Part shown: piece by piece, positions 45,210 to 58,496 of the stretch | How the letters are laid out: each line of letters opens with the position of its first letter | Position numbering within the stretch: the first letter of the stretch is position 1 | Program-made: the position numbers and the translations under genes | Assembly: GCF_963169125.1 (NCBI RefSeq) | Contig: NC_084795.1 | Span: 143,691,766-143,755,765, forward strand | DNA: 64,000 nt | Reading direction: 5' to 3' | DNA from: Humulus lupulus | Taxonomy: Eukaryota; Streptophyta; Magnoliopsida; Rosales; Cannabaceae | Notes under the pieces: model-generated | Told to the model about the DNA's origin: nothing | Databases searched by the model: none | Seen by the model: the letters and a program-made list of their open reading frames with translations, nothing else

Positions 45210-47714
45210 TGTAACACCTTGGTTACTCCAAGACCATTATTGTGGACTTTAAATAGTGCTTAACTCGCCAAACGAGTCATTTGGTTACAAACGTGCATCT
45301 AGGTGTTATTAAAAGGCAAAGGTGAAAAATCTCGATCAAAAGGAATGGATATATTTTTTTTAAAACATAAAACTGTACATGGGCCCATAAAAGTTTTCAC
45401 AAAGTTATTTACAATCCAAAATGGTAATTATCGTGTAAAACTACAACCCGTCGACCTAAGCGAAAAAAATAGGGTTAACCCCTAGTTCCTCTGAGAAACA
45501 CCTTGGTCGTAGTGGTCAAGCGGCCGCATATGTACACATCGCCACCTAAGCTCTCCACTCAAGGCTGGGTGAGCTTTTCTTTCCCTTTACCTGCACCACA
45601 TAGCACCCGTGAGCCAAGGCTCATCCAGAAAACTTATTATTGCATGTATGTAAGTAATATCAATAAATGATTATGGTAATCATTTTGGGGCTTTCAGCCC
45701 TAATAACATTGTGAGTCACACTTTGGGCTCCGCACCTTAATCAGATAAGTGACTATTAAGTCATACTATGAATAAATGACTAATAAGTCTATCTTAGGAT
45801 AGATAACTAATAAGTCTATCTTAGGATAGATAACTAATAAGTCTATCTCTGAATAAATGACTAATAAGTCTATCTCTAGGGCTCTGCACCCTAAGCCATG
45901 TGACGTTCAGTCACTTGAGCCTTTTGGCTCTGGCTCTATGTAACTAGTCTTGAGACTAGACAAGCGCTTTTAGATTTCATCGAACTTAGGGTCGGTCAAG
46001 CATTTCATGCTCATGGTGATTAGATGTAATCATTTTGGCATATGTTAAACACATTAATGCCATTCTTGACTCTTAAGCCAATACTATACGACCAATGCTC
46101 ATATCACTGCTGAACTTGACTGATAAGTCACAGCTTGAGGATCAATACTACACACCATTGACATTCTTTGACTAATAAGTCATTTCCATACACAGATAAG
46201 AAAAGATGCTATGCATGCACTATGCAATCAATGTCAATATATAGAGCACTCAACATGCTTCATCGATAACCATGCATGTCACTTACTAGGTGCAGTTTCT
46301 TACCTCTGGTTCAAGGGTGAAATAATAAAATAACGATCTTTGAGAATGATCAATCCTTAAGTTCTTTAGAGGTCACCTAGTCATAACCAAATATGGAATT
46401 CCATCCATAATGATTAAATAATGGCTTCTAAACCGATTCCTAGCCTCTTAGACGTCGAATCCTACCAAACCGGGTAGTAGGATCGATCTCGAGCCCTTAG
46501 GTTTAAGTTCCCCCCAAAAAAACCCATTTTGGCCATTTCTACCCTTTTGGGTCGCAGCCCCAAAAACCAAGGCTGCAGCTTGATCAAGAACAGGGGCTAA
46601 ACCCCTCTCTGTCTGCGTCGTGGGTCGCGGCCTGAAAAAAAGGGGCAGTCACCCAAAGTGCCCCTAATAGCCAAAAACCTCTTTTTATGCTAGCCTGGGC
46701 TGCGACACACAATAAAAGGGTCGCGACCCAACCACGAACACAGCCCAAAAACTTCGATTTTCCCACTTTAATTCCTTCCAAAAACCTATCAAACATACCC
46801 AAATCTCAAAAACAAAGTTCCCATTCATCTCAATGGCACAAAATCCTCAAACCCCAAGATTCAAATCATTTAAAACCACACCAAATAACCACTTCAAAGA
46901 TCAAACCTTCAAGCTCAAGAACTAACTTAAAAACAGAGCAAGAAACCAGAAAACATGGCTGAAACCTTACCTTAATCATAGGTTTGAATCCCCTTCAATG
47001 GATGATCACTAGCCTAATACCCCACGCTTTGATTCCCAAGTTTGAATCCTCAAAGTAAGCTTCGAAATCCAAAGAGAAGAGAGGAAGAGATATGATCGAG
47101 AGAGAGAAGGAAAATAGGCTCTGTTTTTGCTGCCTAAAGCTTCTACAACTAGCCACTTAATTTAAAATATATCCCTTGGTCAAAAGGCCAAAAGGTCCCT
47201 ATGTCCATTTAATTCCTTAACAACCACCCAAGGGAAAAATAGTAATTTCCCACTTATCCCGCTAATTATCCTCCAATTCCCATTATTCCCAATATTCTCA
47301 ATTAATAATTAAATCATACCCCAATTCCCGTTCATTCCCGATAATGTACTAAACATCAAATTACCTCTAGGCTCACCTCGAGCTCAGAAATTAATCCTGT
47401 TATGACCAAACTGCTAAATTACAATCTAAGATCGCCTCATGCTGAATAGCTTGAACAAATCCACATTATAATGTGGTCTCATCCATAAATCATAAACATG
47501 CACATAAAAATATGCAGATATGCCCTCAACGAGCCAAATTACGAAAATGCCCTTCTAATAAGAAGTGGGCCCACATGCATACAATTATCATCATATAATA
47601 ATATAACTCACATAATCATACATATAACCACATAATGGCATAATAAATCAATTATGGCCCTCCCGACTCCCTAATCTAGGCATTAAGACACATTAGGGAT
47701 TTTGGAACATTACA
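45210..47714 (-). repeat. Element I 3' LTR, 2,505 bp
   Basis: Plus-strand ends TGTAACACC...CATTACA. Includes a TAATAAGTCTATC-type tandem repeat at about 45770-45880 with more units than the other copy, GC words at about 46545-46740, and the CTAGTCTTGAGACTAG hairpin near 45945-45960. Confidence 0.94.
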
Positions 47715-47733
47715 ACAATCCCCTCCTTACAGA
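47715..47733 (-). promoter_or_regulatory. Element I polypurine tract
   Basis: On the minus strand CTGTAAGGAGGGGATTGT lies just before the 3' LTR, like the tract in H. Confidence 0.85.
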
Positions 47734-47750
47734 AATTTCATCCTCGAAAT

Positions 47751-49016
47751 TTACCTGAACAACTCGGGATACTGACTTTGCATATCTAACTCCAGCTCCC
47801 AGGTCGCTTCTTCAACCTTACTGTTCCTCCATAATACCTTAACAAAATGTATAGTTTTATTTCTTAGGACCTTGTCCTTTTTGTCTAGTATCTAGACTGG
47901 CTGTTCCTAATAGGAGAGATCTTCCTCAAGCTCCAGACCTTCGTAACTCAAGACATGAGTCACATCTGATACATACCTCCGAAGAGCCGAAACATGAAAT
48001 ACGTTATGCATGGCCGACAATGCCGGTGGTAAGGCCAACCTATAGGCCACCTGACCAATCCTCTCCAGGATCTCAAATGGACCTACAAATCTAGGGCTCA
48101 ACTTGCCATTCTTCCCAAATCTTCTCACCACTTTCCATGGAGAGACTCTAAGGAAAACATAGTCTCCTACCTGGAACTCCATGTTCTTGCGTTTGGGATT
48201 TGCATAACTTTTCTGTCTACTTTGAGCAGTGAGCGTCCAAGCTCTAATCTTCTCAATGGCCTCATTGGTCCTCTAAATTTCCTTGGGATCAGGGTATCTC
48301 CTTTCTCCTATCGCATCCCAATGAATGGGAGATCTGCATTTCCTACCATACAACATCTCATAAGGAGCCACCCCAATCGTAGACTGATAACTGTTGCTGT
48401 AGGAAAACTTTATCAAAGGTAGATACTTACTCCTGGACCCACCAAAGTCCAGCACACATGCTCGCAGCATGTCTTCTAATATCTAGATCGTCCTCTCAGA
48501 TTGTCCATTTATCTAAGGATGATAAGAAGTACTGAACTTCAACTGTGTTCCCATGGCCCTCTGTAAACTTCCCCAGAGCTTGGAAGTGAAAGTGGGGTCC
48601 CGATTTGATACAATCAACCTCGCTGCTCCATGGAGGCGCATGATCTCTCTCACATAGAGATCTATGTACTGGTCAACTGTTAAAGTAGTCCACACTAGTA
48701 AGAAGTGAGCTAACTTGGTATATCGATCCAAAATAACCCATGCTGAATCATGTTGACCTACAGTTCTGGGTCATCCCACCACGAAATCCATCGTGATGTC
48801 CTCCCTTTTCCACCCTGGGATATCTAGAGGCTGCAATAATCCTGCTGGCCTCTGATGCTCAGCCTTGACCTGTTGACATGTCAAGCACTTAGCCACATAC
48901 TCTACCACATCCCTCGTCATTCCAGGCCACCCATATAGTGATCTCATATCCTAATACATCTTCATGGTGCCTGGATGCAAAGAGTAAGGAGTAGTATAAG
49001 ATTCATCTAGCATCTC
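47751..49016 (-). pseudogene. Element I integrase and chromo-like tail
   Basis: Reading leftwards: zinc-binding end 'CLTCQQVK' (about 48870), catalytic-core pieces 48731-48513 ('TSKLWGSLQRAMGTQLKFSTSYHP') and 48470-48273 ('LPLIKFSYSNSYQ'), then the C-terminal module 48182-47907 with 'FVGPFEIL', the GPF-type motif of chromovirus integrases, and 'MHNVFHVSALRRY'. The tail ('ILDKKDKVLRNKTI', 'EEATWELE') ends at TAA 47751-47753 and is the chromodomain-like end. Several in-frame stops, for example in the 'DRYTK' and 'EQPV' regions. Confidence 0.9.
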
Positions 49017-49612
49017 TCACCTCAAAGCAGTGTCTAACGGAACACATATTCGACCTTTGTATCTCAATAAACCCATGTTTGACATTGAATAATCTCTGAA
49101 CACTCCAGCCAAAACATCCTCTCTAATCTTAATCAGTTGTGGATCACCCAACTGACCTTCCTTGATTCTCTCCAACAGCGTAGACTGAAGCGTAAGGTTG
49201 GCTAACTGGCCCACTAGCAACTCTATGCCAGTTCTAGTCATATCCTCCACTAACTCTATGGATATTAGCCTCAAATTGTACATCCATCCCAGACCTTTCC
49301 GGCTTAAAGCATCTGCTACCACGTTGGCCTTTCCTGGATGGTATAGAATTTCACAATCATAATATTTTACTAACCCCAGCCAACGCCTTTGTCTCATGTT
49401 TAGGTCCTTCTGTGTGAAGAAGTACTTCAAGCTCTTGTGGTCAGTGTAAATCTCACACTTCTCCCCATAAAGGTAATGCCTCCATACCTTTAATGCAAAG
49501 ACCACAACTGCCAACTGTAAATCATGAGTGGGGTATCTCCGTTCATACTCTTTCAAATATGTGAGGCATAAGCAATCACCTTTCCTGACTGTATCATAAC
49601 AGAACCCAAACC
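49017..49612 (-). pseudogene. Element I RNase H and linker
   Basis: The best-preserved stretch is 49556-49017 (179 codons): '[25 protein letters not shown]', '[18 protein letters not shown]', '[33 protein letters not shown]', then the linker to integrase. The first RNase H catalytic stretch (D-A-S) lies at the left end of the neighbouring RT segment. Stop codons separate it from RT and from integrase. This is the part deleted in elements A and E. Confidence 0.9.
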
Positions 49613-50699
49613 CTAATGTGAGGCATCACAGTATATCATAAACTTCTCCTGGTCTGTTGGAAGACTCAGAACTGGAGCTGTAATCAACCTCTGCTTCAGT
49701 TCCTGGAAGTTGTTCTCACACCTGTCTGACCACACAAACCTTTGATTCTTGCGTGTCAGCTCAGTTAATGAAGTAGCAATCTTTGAGAGTCCTTCCACTA
49801 AATGTCTGTAATAACCTGCCAATCCAAGAAAACTCCTAACTTTTGAAGCATTCTTTGGCCCTGGCCAATCTCTAACCCCCTTAATCTTGGTTGGATCCAC
49901 TTTAATCCCCTCCTTACTGACAATGTGCCCAAGGAAAGTTACCTGAGATAACCAGAATTCACACTTCGTCAACTTTGCAAACAGTCTGTGTTCCCTCAGT
50001 ATCTGTAGAACTAACCTCAGATGCTGCTCATGCTTTGACTCTGACTGAGAATAAACCAGAATATTATCGATGAAGACGATCACAAACTGGTCCAAATAAT
50101 CCTTGAAAACTTTGTTCATCAAACCCATAAAAGCAGCAGGGGCATTAGTCAACCCAAAAGACATGACTAATAACTCATAATGCCCATATCTGGTGTGAAA
50201 TGCAGTCTTCGGTACATCTCCCTCCTTGACCCTCAGCTGATGATAACGAGATCGAAGGCCTATCTTAGAGAATACCCTTTTTCCATGCAACTGATCAAAC
50301 ATATCATCTATCCTTGGCAGAGGATACTTGTTCTTGATTGTTAACTTATTTCAGTTCCCTGTAATCAGTACACATCCTCAGAGAACCATCTTTCTTCTTC
50401 GCAAATAAAACTAGTGCACCCCATGGAGAGAAACTAGGTCTGATAAAACCCAAATCGAATAGCTCTTGCAGCTGCACTATCAATTCTTTTAACTCTGCTG
50501 GTGCCATTCTATAAGGTGCTCTAGACACTGGCTCCATCCCTGGTGCCAGTTCAATCACAAACTCAGTCTCTCTATGTGGTGGCAACCCTAGTAAATCTTC
50601 TGGAAACACATCCAGAGACTCATAGACTAGTCTGGTCTCCTCTGGTCCCACTGGCATGACCTGAGTGGTATCAACCACACTGGCTAGAATCATATGCAA
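49613..50699 (-). pseudogene. Element I reverse transcriptase, active site lost
   Basis: Two open pieces: 50699-50346 (linker and RT N-terminus, 'EFVIELAPG', '[10 protein letters not shown]') and 50302-49613 (RT palm and thumb, start of RNase H). Two catalytic positions are changed. '[10 protein letters not shown]' of element K reads '[10 protein letters not shown]' here, and the FIDD box reads FIDN (N codon at 50063-50065). Either would abolish polymerase activity. Confidence 0.92.
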
Positions 50700-52305
50700 C
50701 CTCCTTGCAATAGCTCTCTAGCCCTCCAAACATATATCATAGGTATACGAGGTCCATGCTCAGTGCCAACAAATACAAAAGGATCCTCACCTTCAGGTCT
50801 AAAGGTTAACATCTTTCTTTTGCAATCTATGGTTTCCCCATAATTCACTAACCAATCCATACCGAAGATCATGTCAAAGTTATTCATAACCAACTATATC
50901 AAATCAAATGACAACTTTTTGCCCTCTACTGTCACTGGTAAAGACCTGACCCATCTCCTGGATATTACTAGCTCCCTAGTGGGTAACAAGGTCCCGAACC
51001 CCACATCATAATAATCACATGGTTTACACAGTCCATCAATAATTCTACTAAAAACAAAAGAATGCGTAGCACCAGAGTCAATCAAAACAGTATAAGGGGT
51101 TCCAACACTAATAACTACAGAGGGTGAAGCCTTAGCTTCTGCCTGAGTCAATGTGAATACTCGAGTTGGGGCCGAGCTGTCCACCTTTCTGGGTTCTTCC
51201 TTTTTTGCTTTTTGGCAATCTTTCTTGAAATGTCTCACTGCCCCACATAAGAAGCAAGCCTTTGCCCTACACTCCCCCGAATGTCGTCTCTTGCACCTAG
51301 GGCACTCTGGATAAGTCCTCCAGGCCTCACTGCCACCCTGGCGACCCATTGGAATACCACGTGGTCGCCTATTAGGGATTGGAGCTAGGAAGGTATCAAG
51401 ATCCTTCCTCTTCTGATCACTAGGGCCTCCGCCCCTACTTGAACCCATAGATGGAGGTCCTGTCCTCCTAAACTCTCTTCTGGCTGCATTGTCTCGCTAG
51501 ATTCTGTTCTCTGCGCGCTCTCAGCTGTGAATGCCTTCTCAACCACCTGTGCATAAGTAGTAACTCCAGCCACAATGGTGATACGAACATCCCGGGCTAT
51601 TCTAGGCTATAGCCCTTGGAGAAACTTCTCCCTTTTGGTCCCATCAGTGGGCACTAGCTCCATGGAAAACTTTGCTAATATGTCAAACTTCATAGCATAT
51701 TCAGTCACTGACAGACTCCCCTAAAGTAATCTGCTGAACTCTTTAGCCTTTGCAACCCTGATGGCATCATTATAGTACTTCTCATTGAACAGAGTCTGAA
51801 ACTCTTCCTAACTCAGGGCATTGATATTTCTGGCTTGGGATATCACTTTTCACCAAATTCGGGTATCCTCCTAAAACATGTATGTGGCACAAGCCACCCT
51901 CTCATTACCAGACACCCTCATAAAGTCAAGGATAGTGGTAACCATGCTCATCCAATGCTTTGCCTAAGCTGGATCTGCACTACCCTAAAAATCTGGAGGG
52001 TGCTGTTTCCTGAACCTTTCATAAGGAGGTTCCCATTTACTTCCAGCCTCTGGCATCTGCTCAACTATTGGCACCACTACAGGTGGTGCCTCTGGTAAAA
52101 CGTTCCCTGTAGGAACCTGTTGTTGTCTCAGGAGGCGGGTTTCTTCTTCCTACCTCAATACCCTAGCTTGTAAATCAACAAGAAACTGAAGCCAGTTTTC
52201 AGGAGCTGGTTGTGGAATCCGACTGTGGTCACTCTCTTGACCCTATCTGTCATTATGGCCCTGATCATCCTGGCCAACTGATGAATCTGTCTGCCTTGGA
52301 ATCAT
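50700..52305 (-). pseudogene. Element I gag and protease
   Basis: Starts at the ATG 52305 with the same N-terminal pattern as gag of A. In-frame TAG codons where Gln or Trp fits begin within the first 20-50 codons, so gag cannot be made. The gag domain follows to about 51580. From 51448 the frame is open for 184 codons: a Cys/His stretch, a CCHC knuckle (C-x2-C-x4-H-x4-C) at residues 65-78 of that piece, and protease '[10 protein letters not shown]' (Asp at residue 124) with the canonical DSGA. The second protease block 'FDMIFGMDWL' is in 50893-50690. Confidence 0.9.
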
Positions 52306-52741
52306 ATTATCAACTTATACTGTGCTGCAACAATCAATACAGCTAGTTAGGTAATAATAACTAAACCTTTTGCCGCCTCACGGTCCAAGATCAAGCAGAT
52401 ATTCATCCATGTTCCACAATCATATAGATAAACATATTGATTGATGATCATAGCATTTAGCATTTTGCAATTAACGATTGACAATTGATAATGCAAATAA
52501 GAATGCTGTAGCAATATCAGTACTAATAAGCACGTTCTTGCTTATCATGCAGTAGTCAAGGCCCAACCATATTAATGTATCTCATGTAGACAGGTAGAGC
52601 ATTTATATTCTATTTAAGCAGTTAAACACATAACCACATAAATAGTTACCAAACCATGAGTCCAGCTTGTTTTCAATGGCGAGTGTACATGCCTAACCAG
52701 TCTATAGGAACCCTAAACCTTGGCACGCTCTGATACCAAGT
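52306..52741 (-). promoter_or_regulatory. Element I PBS (52727-52738) and gag leader
   Basis: The minus strand reads TGGTATCAGAGC at 52738-52727, three bases inside the LTR end, complementary to initiator tRNA-Met. The leader to the gag start is non-coding. Confidence 0.9.
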
Positions 52742-55223
52742 TGTAACACCTTGGTTACTCCAAGACCATTATTGTGGACTTTAAATAGTGCTTAACACGC
52801 CAAACGATTCATTTGGTTATAAACGTGCATCTAGGTGTTATTAATAGGCTAAGGTGAAAAATCTCGATAAAAAGGAATCGATATATTTTATTTAAAACAT
52901 AAAGCTGTACATGGGCCCATAAAAGTGTTCACAAAGTTATTTACAATCCAAAATGGTCATTATAGTGTAAAAATTACATCCCGCCAACCTATGCGGCAAA
53001 AATAAGGTTAACCCCTAGTTCCTCTAAGAAACACCTTGGCCGTGGTGGTCAAGTGGCCGCATATGTACAAATCACCACCTAAGCTCTCAACTCAAGGCAA
53101 GGTGAGCTTTTCTTTCCCTTTACCTGCACCACATAGCACCTGCGAGCCAAGGCTTAGCAAGAAAACTTATTATTGCATGTATGTAATATCAATAAATGAT
53201 TATGGTAATCATTCCGGGGCTTTCAGCCCTAATCACATAGTGAGTCACACTTCGGGCTCCGCACCCTAATCAGATAAGTGACTATTAAGTCATACTCTGA
53301 ATAAATGACTAATAAGTCTATCTCTGGATAGATAACTAATAAGTCTATCTCTGAATAGATGACTAATAAGTCTATCTCTAGGGCTCTGCACCTTAAGCCA
53401 TGTGACATTCAGTCACTTGAGCCTTTTGGCTCTGGCTCAATGTAACTAGTCTTGAGACTAGACAAGCGCGTTTAGATTTCATCGAACTTAGGGTCGGTCA
53501 AGCATTTCATGCTCATGGTGATTAGAACTAATCATTTTGGCTTAAGTTAAACACATTAATGCCATCTTGACTCTTAAGCGAATACCATACGACTAGTGCT
53601 CATATCACCGCTGAACTTGACTGATAAGTCACAGCTTCGGGATCAATACTAAACACCATTGCCGTTCTCTGACTAATAAGTCATTTCCATACAAAGACAA
53701 GCAAAGATGCTATGCATGCACTATGCAATCAATGTAAATATATAGAGCACTCAACATGCTTCATCAATAACCATGCATATCACATACTGGATGCAAATTT
53801 CTTACCTCTGGTTCGATCGTGAAATAATAAAAGAACGACCTTTGAGAATGATCAGTCCTTAAGTTCTTTAGAGGTCACCTAGTCATAACCAAATATGGAA
53901 TTCCATCAATAATGAGTAAATAAGGGCTTCTAAACCGAGTCCTAGCCTCTGGGACGTTGAATCCTACCAAACTGGGTAGTAGGATTGATCCCAAGCCCTT
54001 AGGTTTAAGTTCCCAAAAAAAACCCATTTTGGCCATTTCTGCCCTTTTGGGCCGCAACCCCGAAAACCAAGGCCGTGGCCTGATCAAGAACAGAGGGTAA
54101 ACCCTTCTCTGTCTTCGTCGTGGGTCGCGACCTAAAAAAAAGGGGCAGCTGCCCAAAGTGCCCCAACAACCAAAAACCTATTTTTATGTAAGCCTGGGCC
54201 GCAACACACAATAAAAGCGTCACGGCCCAACCACAAACACAGCCCAAAAACTCTAATTTTCCCACTTTAAATCCTTCCAAAAACCTATCTAAACATACCC
54301 AAATCTCAAAAACAAAGTTCCCATTCATCTCAATGGCACAAAATCCTCAAATCCCAAGCTTCAAATCATTTAAAACCACACCAAATAACCACTTCAAAGA
54401 TCAAATCTTCAAGCTCAAGAACTAACTTAAAAACAGAGCAAGAAACCAGAAAACATGGCTGAAACCTTACCTTAATCATAGGTTTGAATCCCCTTCAATG
54501 GATGATCACTAGCCTAATACCCCAAGCTTTGATTCCCATGTTTGAATCCTCAAAGTAAGCTTCGAAATCCAAAGAGAAGAGAGGAAGAGATATGATCGAG
54601 AGAGAGAAGGAAAATAGGCTCTGTTTTTGCTGCCTAAAGCTTCTACAACCAGCCACTTAATTTAAAATATATCCCTTGGTCAAAAGACCAAAATGCCCCT
54701 ATGTCCATTTAATTCCTTAACAGCCACCCAAGGGAAAAATAGTCATTTCCCACTTATCGCGCTAATTATAATTAACGTCCTCCAATTCCCATTATTCCCA
54801 ATATTCTCAATTAATAATTAAATCATATCCCAATACCCGTTCATTCCCGATAATGTACTAAACATCAAATTACCTCTAGGCTCACCCCGATCCCGGGAAT
54901 TAATCTTGTTATGACCAAACCGCTAATTTACATTCTAAGATCATCTCATGCCGAATAGCTCTAACAAATCCACATTATAATGTGGTCTCATCCATAAATC
55001 ATAAACATGCACATAAAAATATGCATATATGCCCTCAACGGGCCATATTACAAAAATGTCCTTCAAATAAGAAGTGGGCCCACGTGCATACAATTATCAT
55101 CATATAATAGTATAACTCACATAATCATACATGTATCTACATAATTGCATAATAAATCAATTATGGCCCTCTCGTCCCCTTAATCCGGGCATTAAGCCAC
55201 ATTAGGGATTTTAGGACATTACA
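52742..55223 (-). repeat. Element I 5' LTR, 2,482 bp
   Basis: 23 bp shorter than the other copy, largely through fewer tandem units near 53300-53370. On the minus strand: donor-like AAG/GTAAGG at 54481/54480, GC words near 54040-54240, acceptor before 53878, mini-exon-like 53878-53806 (73 nt), donor CAGAG/GTAAG at 53806/53805, and hairpins (GATTAGAACTAATC near 53520, CTAGTCTTGAGACTAG near 53450). The fused TGCAG/GTAAAG is near 53125. Confidence 0.94.
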
Positions 55224-55310
55224 CACCTCCTGTCGATTTTGAGCGGCAGGCAGAGGGCTTTGGCCCTGGCTATAATTTCCAGCCTCAACATAAAGATTGC
55301 CGACTCCCAT
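55224..55310 (-). pseudogene. Element E gag N-terminus
   Basis: Start ATG at 55308-55310 (minus strand). About 29 codons run in frame across the insertion of element I into the gag segment ending at 45209; the Ser/Gln-rich start and 'NYSQGQ' match the opening of the gag of H. This fixes where I was inserted. Confidence 0.85.
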
Positions 55311-55783
55311 CAACTACCTTGAGTACATAACCTTTGAGTTCGCTTGTAGCCAATTACTTCACCCATTAAGCATGATGAGCACATCCAAAAGCCTTTCCAT
55401 AGAAAAACAAAACAACACCACATTCACATACTACTGTAGTGCTAAAATACATGCCAATAAAATTCATGCATCAATCAATAAGCCCTACTCTTCCCAACAT
55501 AAATACCATGCGCTCTACTCTAGCATGCAGATAAAGCATTCATTTATCAACTGAGCAGGCAAGCACATAATCATATCACAAGTCAAGGGCCAAGCCCTAT
55601 CAGAATATCTCATGCTTCCTAATAAGGCATGCATGTAAGACATTTATATCCTGTTTAAGCAGTTAAACACATAACCACATAAATAGTTACCTAAACCCTG
55701 AGTGTAGATTGTCTTTAGTGGCGAGTGCATATGTCCAGCTTGTCTTCTGGAACCCTTAACCTTGGCACGCTCTGATACCAAGT
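55311..55783 (-). promoter_or_regulatory. Element E PBS (55769-55780) and gag leader
   Basis: The minus strand reads TGGTATCAGAGC at 55780-55769, next to the LTR that begins at 55784 on the plus strand. The leader resembles those of A, H and I and codes for nothing. Confidence 0.9.
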
Positions 55784-56074
55784 TGTAACGCCCTCATAAT
55801 CAAGGACCATTACACTGTGTATTTTAAATTGTGCTGGACTCACTAAATGACTCATTTGGCCATAATCGTGTAACTAAATGGAATTAATGGTTTAGCGTTA
55901 AATTTTTTGGTTGAAAGGTATAACCGTTCCACTAAAACGTTTACTTCAATACATAAGATCTCTAACTAACATTTAAAAAGGTTAATTACAATTGAAAAGT
56001 TATAACCAGCTAACCTAAGCAGCAAAATAGGGTTTGATCCTAGTGCCTCTGAGAAACCCAAAATGTGGTGGTTG
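55784..56074 (-). repeat. Element E 5' LTR, inner end, interrupted
   Basis: The first 291 bp (plus-strand order) of the 5' LTR of E, from TGTAACGCCC. It resembles the same part of LTR I ('gttcctctgagaaac...gtggt'). It is interrupted by solo LTR J at TSD GGTTG; 13 bp more (58484-58496) appear between J and K, and the rest lies beyond the window. Confidence 0.88.
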
Positions 56075-58483
56075 TGTAACACCCTGGATAGCCAAGACCG
56101 TTACACTGTGTGTTTATAAAGTACCAGACTTGCTAATCAAGTCATTTAATTAAAAACGTGTTACCGAAACTATAAAGGAACTAGGGTTAAAAATGTTTTG
56201 GTCTCAAAAGCCACATTTTCATTAAGAAGCATCATCTGTTTACACGGGATCCCAAAAATATTAAGTTTAGGGACTGTTTACAAAGGACACACAATTTATA
56301 TATAATATCAAGCCATATTAAGGCAAAACAGACAGTTAGGCAATCCCTGTCCTGACCCACTCCTCGACCATGGCGATCGAACAGCTGGCAATGTACATTC
56401 AACCCCGCAGCTCTCCACCTCAGGATTGGTCCAACTTGCTCTTGCCTTTACCTGCACCACGTAGCACCTGTGAGCCAAGGCCCAGCAAGAAAACACAACA
56501 ACAAAGCATAAGCAATCAACAGATAAATCAATATCCCATACAGCATCACATAATCTCATCCATATAATCATCTAGTATAATCAAGTATTCAACATACTAA
56601 GCATATCAACTGATATCATATATCACTGCACAAATGATAACTAGGGATAGCGCTCTCAGGCTGCTCCCTCCGTTATCCCACTGACTCCGGCCCGCTTAAG
56701 CCGAGCTCAGTGAATATTCAGCTGTCCTTGGCTACTAGTGGCCAAGCCGCGCCCTGTGCGCAAATACTATGTATGACACTCTTAGGCTGCTTTTACATGT
56801 GCCATGGCGTAATACCATCATTGACACGATACAAGTATCGGGAGCACTTAGTCCCATCACAAACATATAACCGGGTGCAGTTCTCTTACCTTTCAATTCA
56901 CTAGCTTTGATCCCTCGACTCCTTGAGCACGATCCCCCTCGAGCCCTAGCGCTCACCTAAACACAACCATGGAAAAAGTCATCATCAATCCTCAAGTCCA
57001 AAACCTAGCCTAGGTGCCAATCCCGAGCCCCCGGGAAGTCCTAGTTCCACCAAACAAGGTGGTGGAATCAAACCCCAAACCCTAGGTCAAAAGCCCTAGC
57101 ATACAACCCTAAAATCCCCTTCAGAAGACAGGGTAGCGCTACAGCGCTCATGGGAGGGCGCTACAGCACTACAAACAGAAGAAAAACCCCATCAGCAAGC
57201 TTGGCCTAGCGCTACAGCGCCCAATGGCTAGCACTGTAGTGCTAGTCACAGGGAGACTAACACCAGTTTTTCCCTCCTGTGATTTCCTCGAACCAACCTC
57301 AACCAAAACTCCTCCAAATCTTTCTCAAACCCAAAAACAACCTTATGACCATACTCCACTCATCCCAAGCACCCCAAATACCAAGAACTCAAGCACATGC
57401 ATCCCCAAACTCAAAATTCACCATAGCCACTTCTAGACACTAAAACTCAGCAGAAACCAGTTGAACAACAAAGTTAGAGCTTAGAATTTATACCTTTGAT
57501 GGGATTTCGACCACAAGTTGCCTCTAGACTTCCTTGGCTTGCTCCTCCTCAGCCTTAGGTCTGAATTCCCTAGAGTTTCCATCCAGTTGAACTTAAACAC
57601 CATAGCTCAAAAACCAGAAACAGAAACTAAAGAACTCTTAAGTCTTACCTCAAGTGTTAGTGAATCCTTGCTAAACCTCTGCTAATTCCCCAAACTTAGC
57701 TTAGAATCCTTGATGCTTAGTTTATCCCAGCTCTCCTCTGAGATTTGCTCTAGAAATCCTCAAGAAACAGATGAAGGAAATATAAACTGACCTAGAAAAC
57801 TCTCTCTGTTTTCTCCCCTTTCTTTTCCCTTCCTTTTCCTTCTTTTTCAGACTTCTACATTTCTCTACAATTCCCACTAACATAAAGTCTCAGTAATTCC
57901 CCTATTTAGAAAGCCAAACGACCTTAATGCCCTCCCCTTTATTTCTAGTCATTAAATCCACTTAAGGGCATTCTAGTCATTTTACCCAATTCCCGCTAAC
58001 TCCTCGAGTGTCTCTAATATTTCCCGCTTAACTCCAGATACCTAACTAATCACCAATAATATTCCTCAATGTCAAAATAGACCCCAGTATACTCACTAAA
58101 TTCCCATTTATACCCCTAAGCTCACCCCGAGCCGGGTATAAATCCCCGCCATGACTTTTTCGCTACTTTGCTCACTAGGATCGTCTCGAGTCACAGATCA
58201 CAGATATATCCACATAATAATGTGGTCTCGACAGTTACCACATATATCAAAGCAGTTATGCCCATAATGGACAAAATTACGATTATGCCCTTCTAACCTA
58301 ATCAGGGCCTACATGCATACTAATACACATGTTCATGCATCTCAAATATTCAAATAGTCATATAAGATGCTTTAAATCATAATTATGCATCTTAATCATT
58401 AAAACCACACATAATTTCCATTATGCCCTTCAGGCACACTAATAAAGGCCCTTAAGCCTTATTAGCGAATTTGGGTTGTTACA
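56075..58483 (-). mobile_element. Solo LTR J, 2,409 bp
   Basis: TGTAACACC...GTTACA with perfect TSD GGTTG (56070-56074, 58484-58488), inserted in the 5' LTR of E. Reverse-complemented it belongs to the same family as LTR K: same ends, same AGCGCTACAGCGC-type words (about 57125-57245), and the same fused splice-like site (near 56455 on the minus strand). No internal region, so it is a solo LTR. Small frames inside it (56308-57436) are not genes. Confidence 0.93.
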
Positions 58484-58496
58484 GGTTGAGCAGCCA
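58484..58496 (-). repeat. 13-bp island of element E LTR
   Basis: GGTTGAGCAGCCA, left between J and K. It starts with the TSD of J and ends with AGCCA, the expected TSD of K. It continues the LTR of E, whose relative in I reads similarly. Confidence 0.8.

Larger units (their letters stand above)
45210..55223 (-). mobile_element. Element I: full-length dead chromovirus
   Basis: 10.0 kb with two LTRs (45210-47714 and 52742-55223), PBS at 52727-52738 and PPT next to the left LTR, all in minus orientation, inserted in the gag of E. The TSD is TACCT on the left and CACCT on the right, one mismatch. The gag frame of E joins cleanly across it. Its LTR is a diverged relative of LTR A (both begin TGTAATGT and share the same layout), and its gag start resembles that of A, so A and I are two lineages of one family. 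Full-length gag-pol, but with many stops and RT active-site mutations. Confidence 0.94.

Noticed and set aside
45210..55223. Element I as two unrelated solo LTRs
   Set aside because: Both LTRs have the same direction, flank one collinear gag-pol with PBS and PPT, and the gag of E joins in frame across the whole unit.
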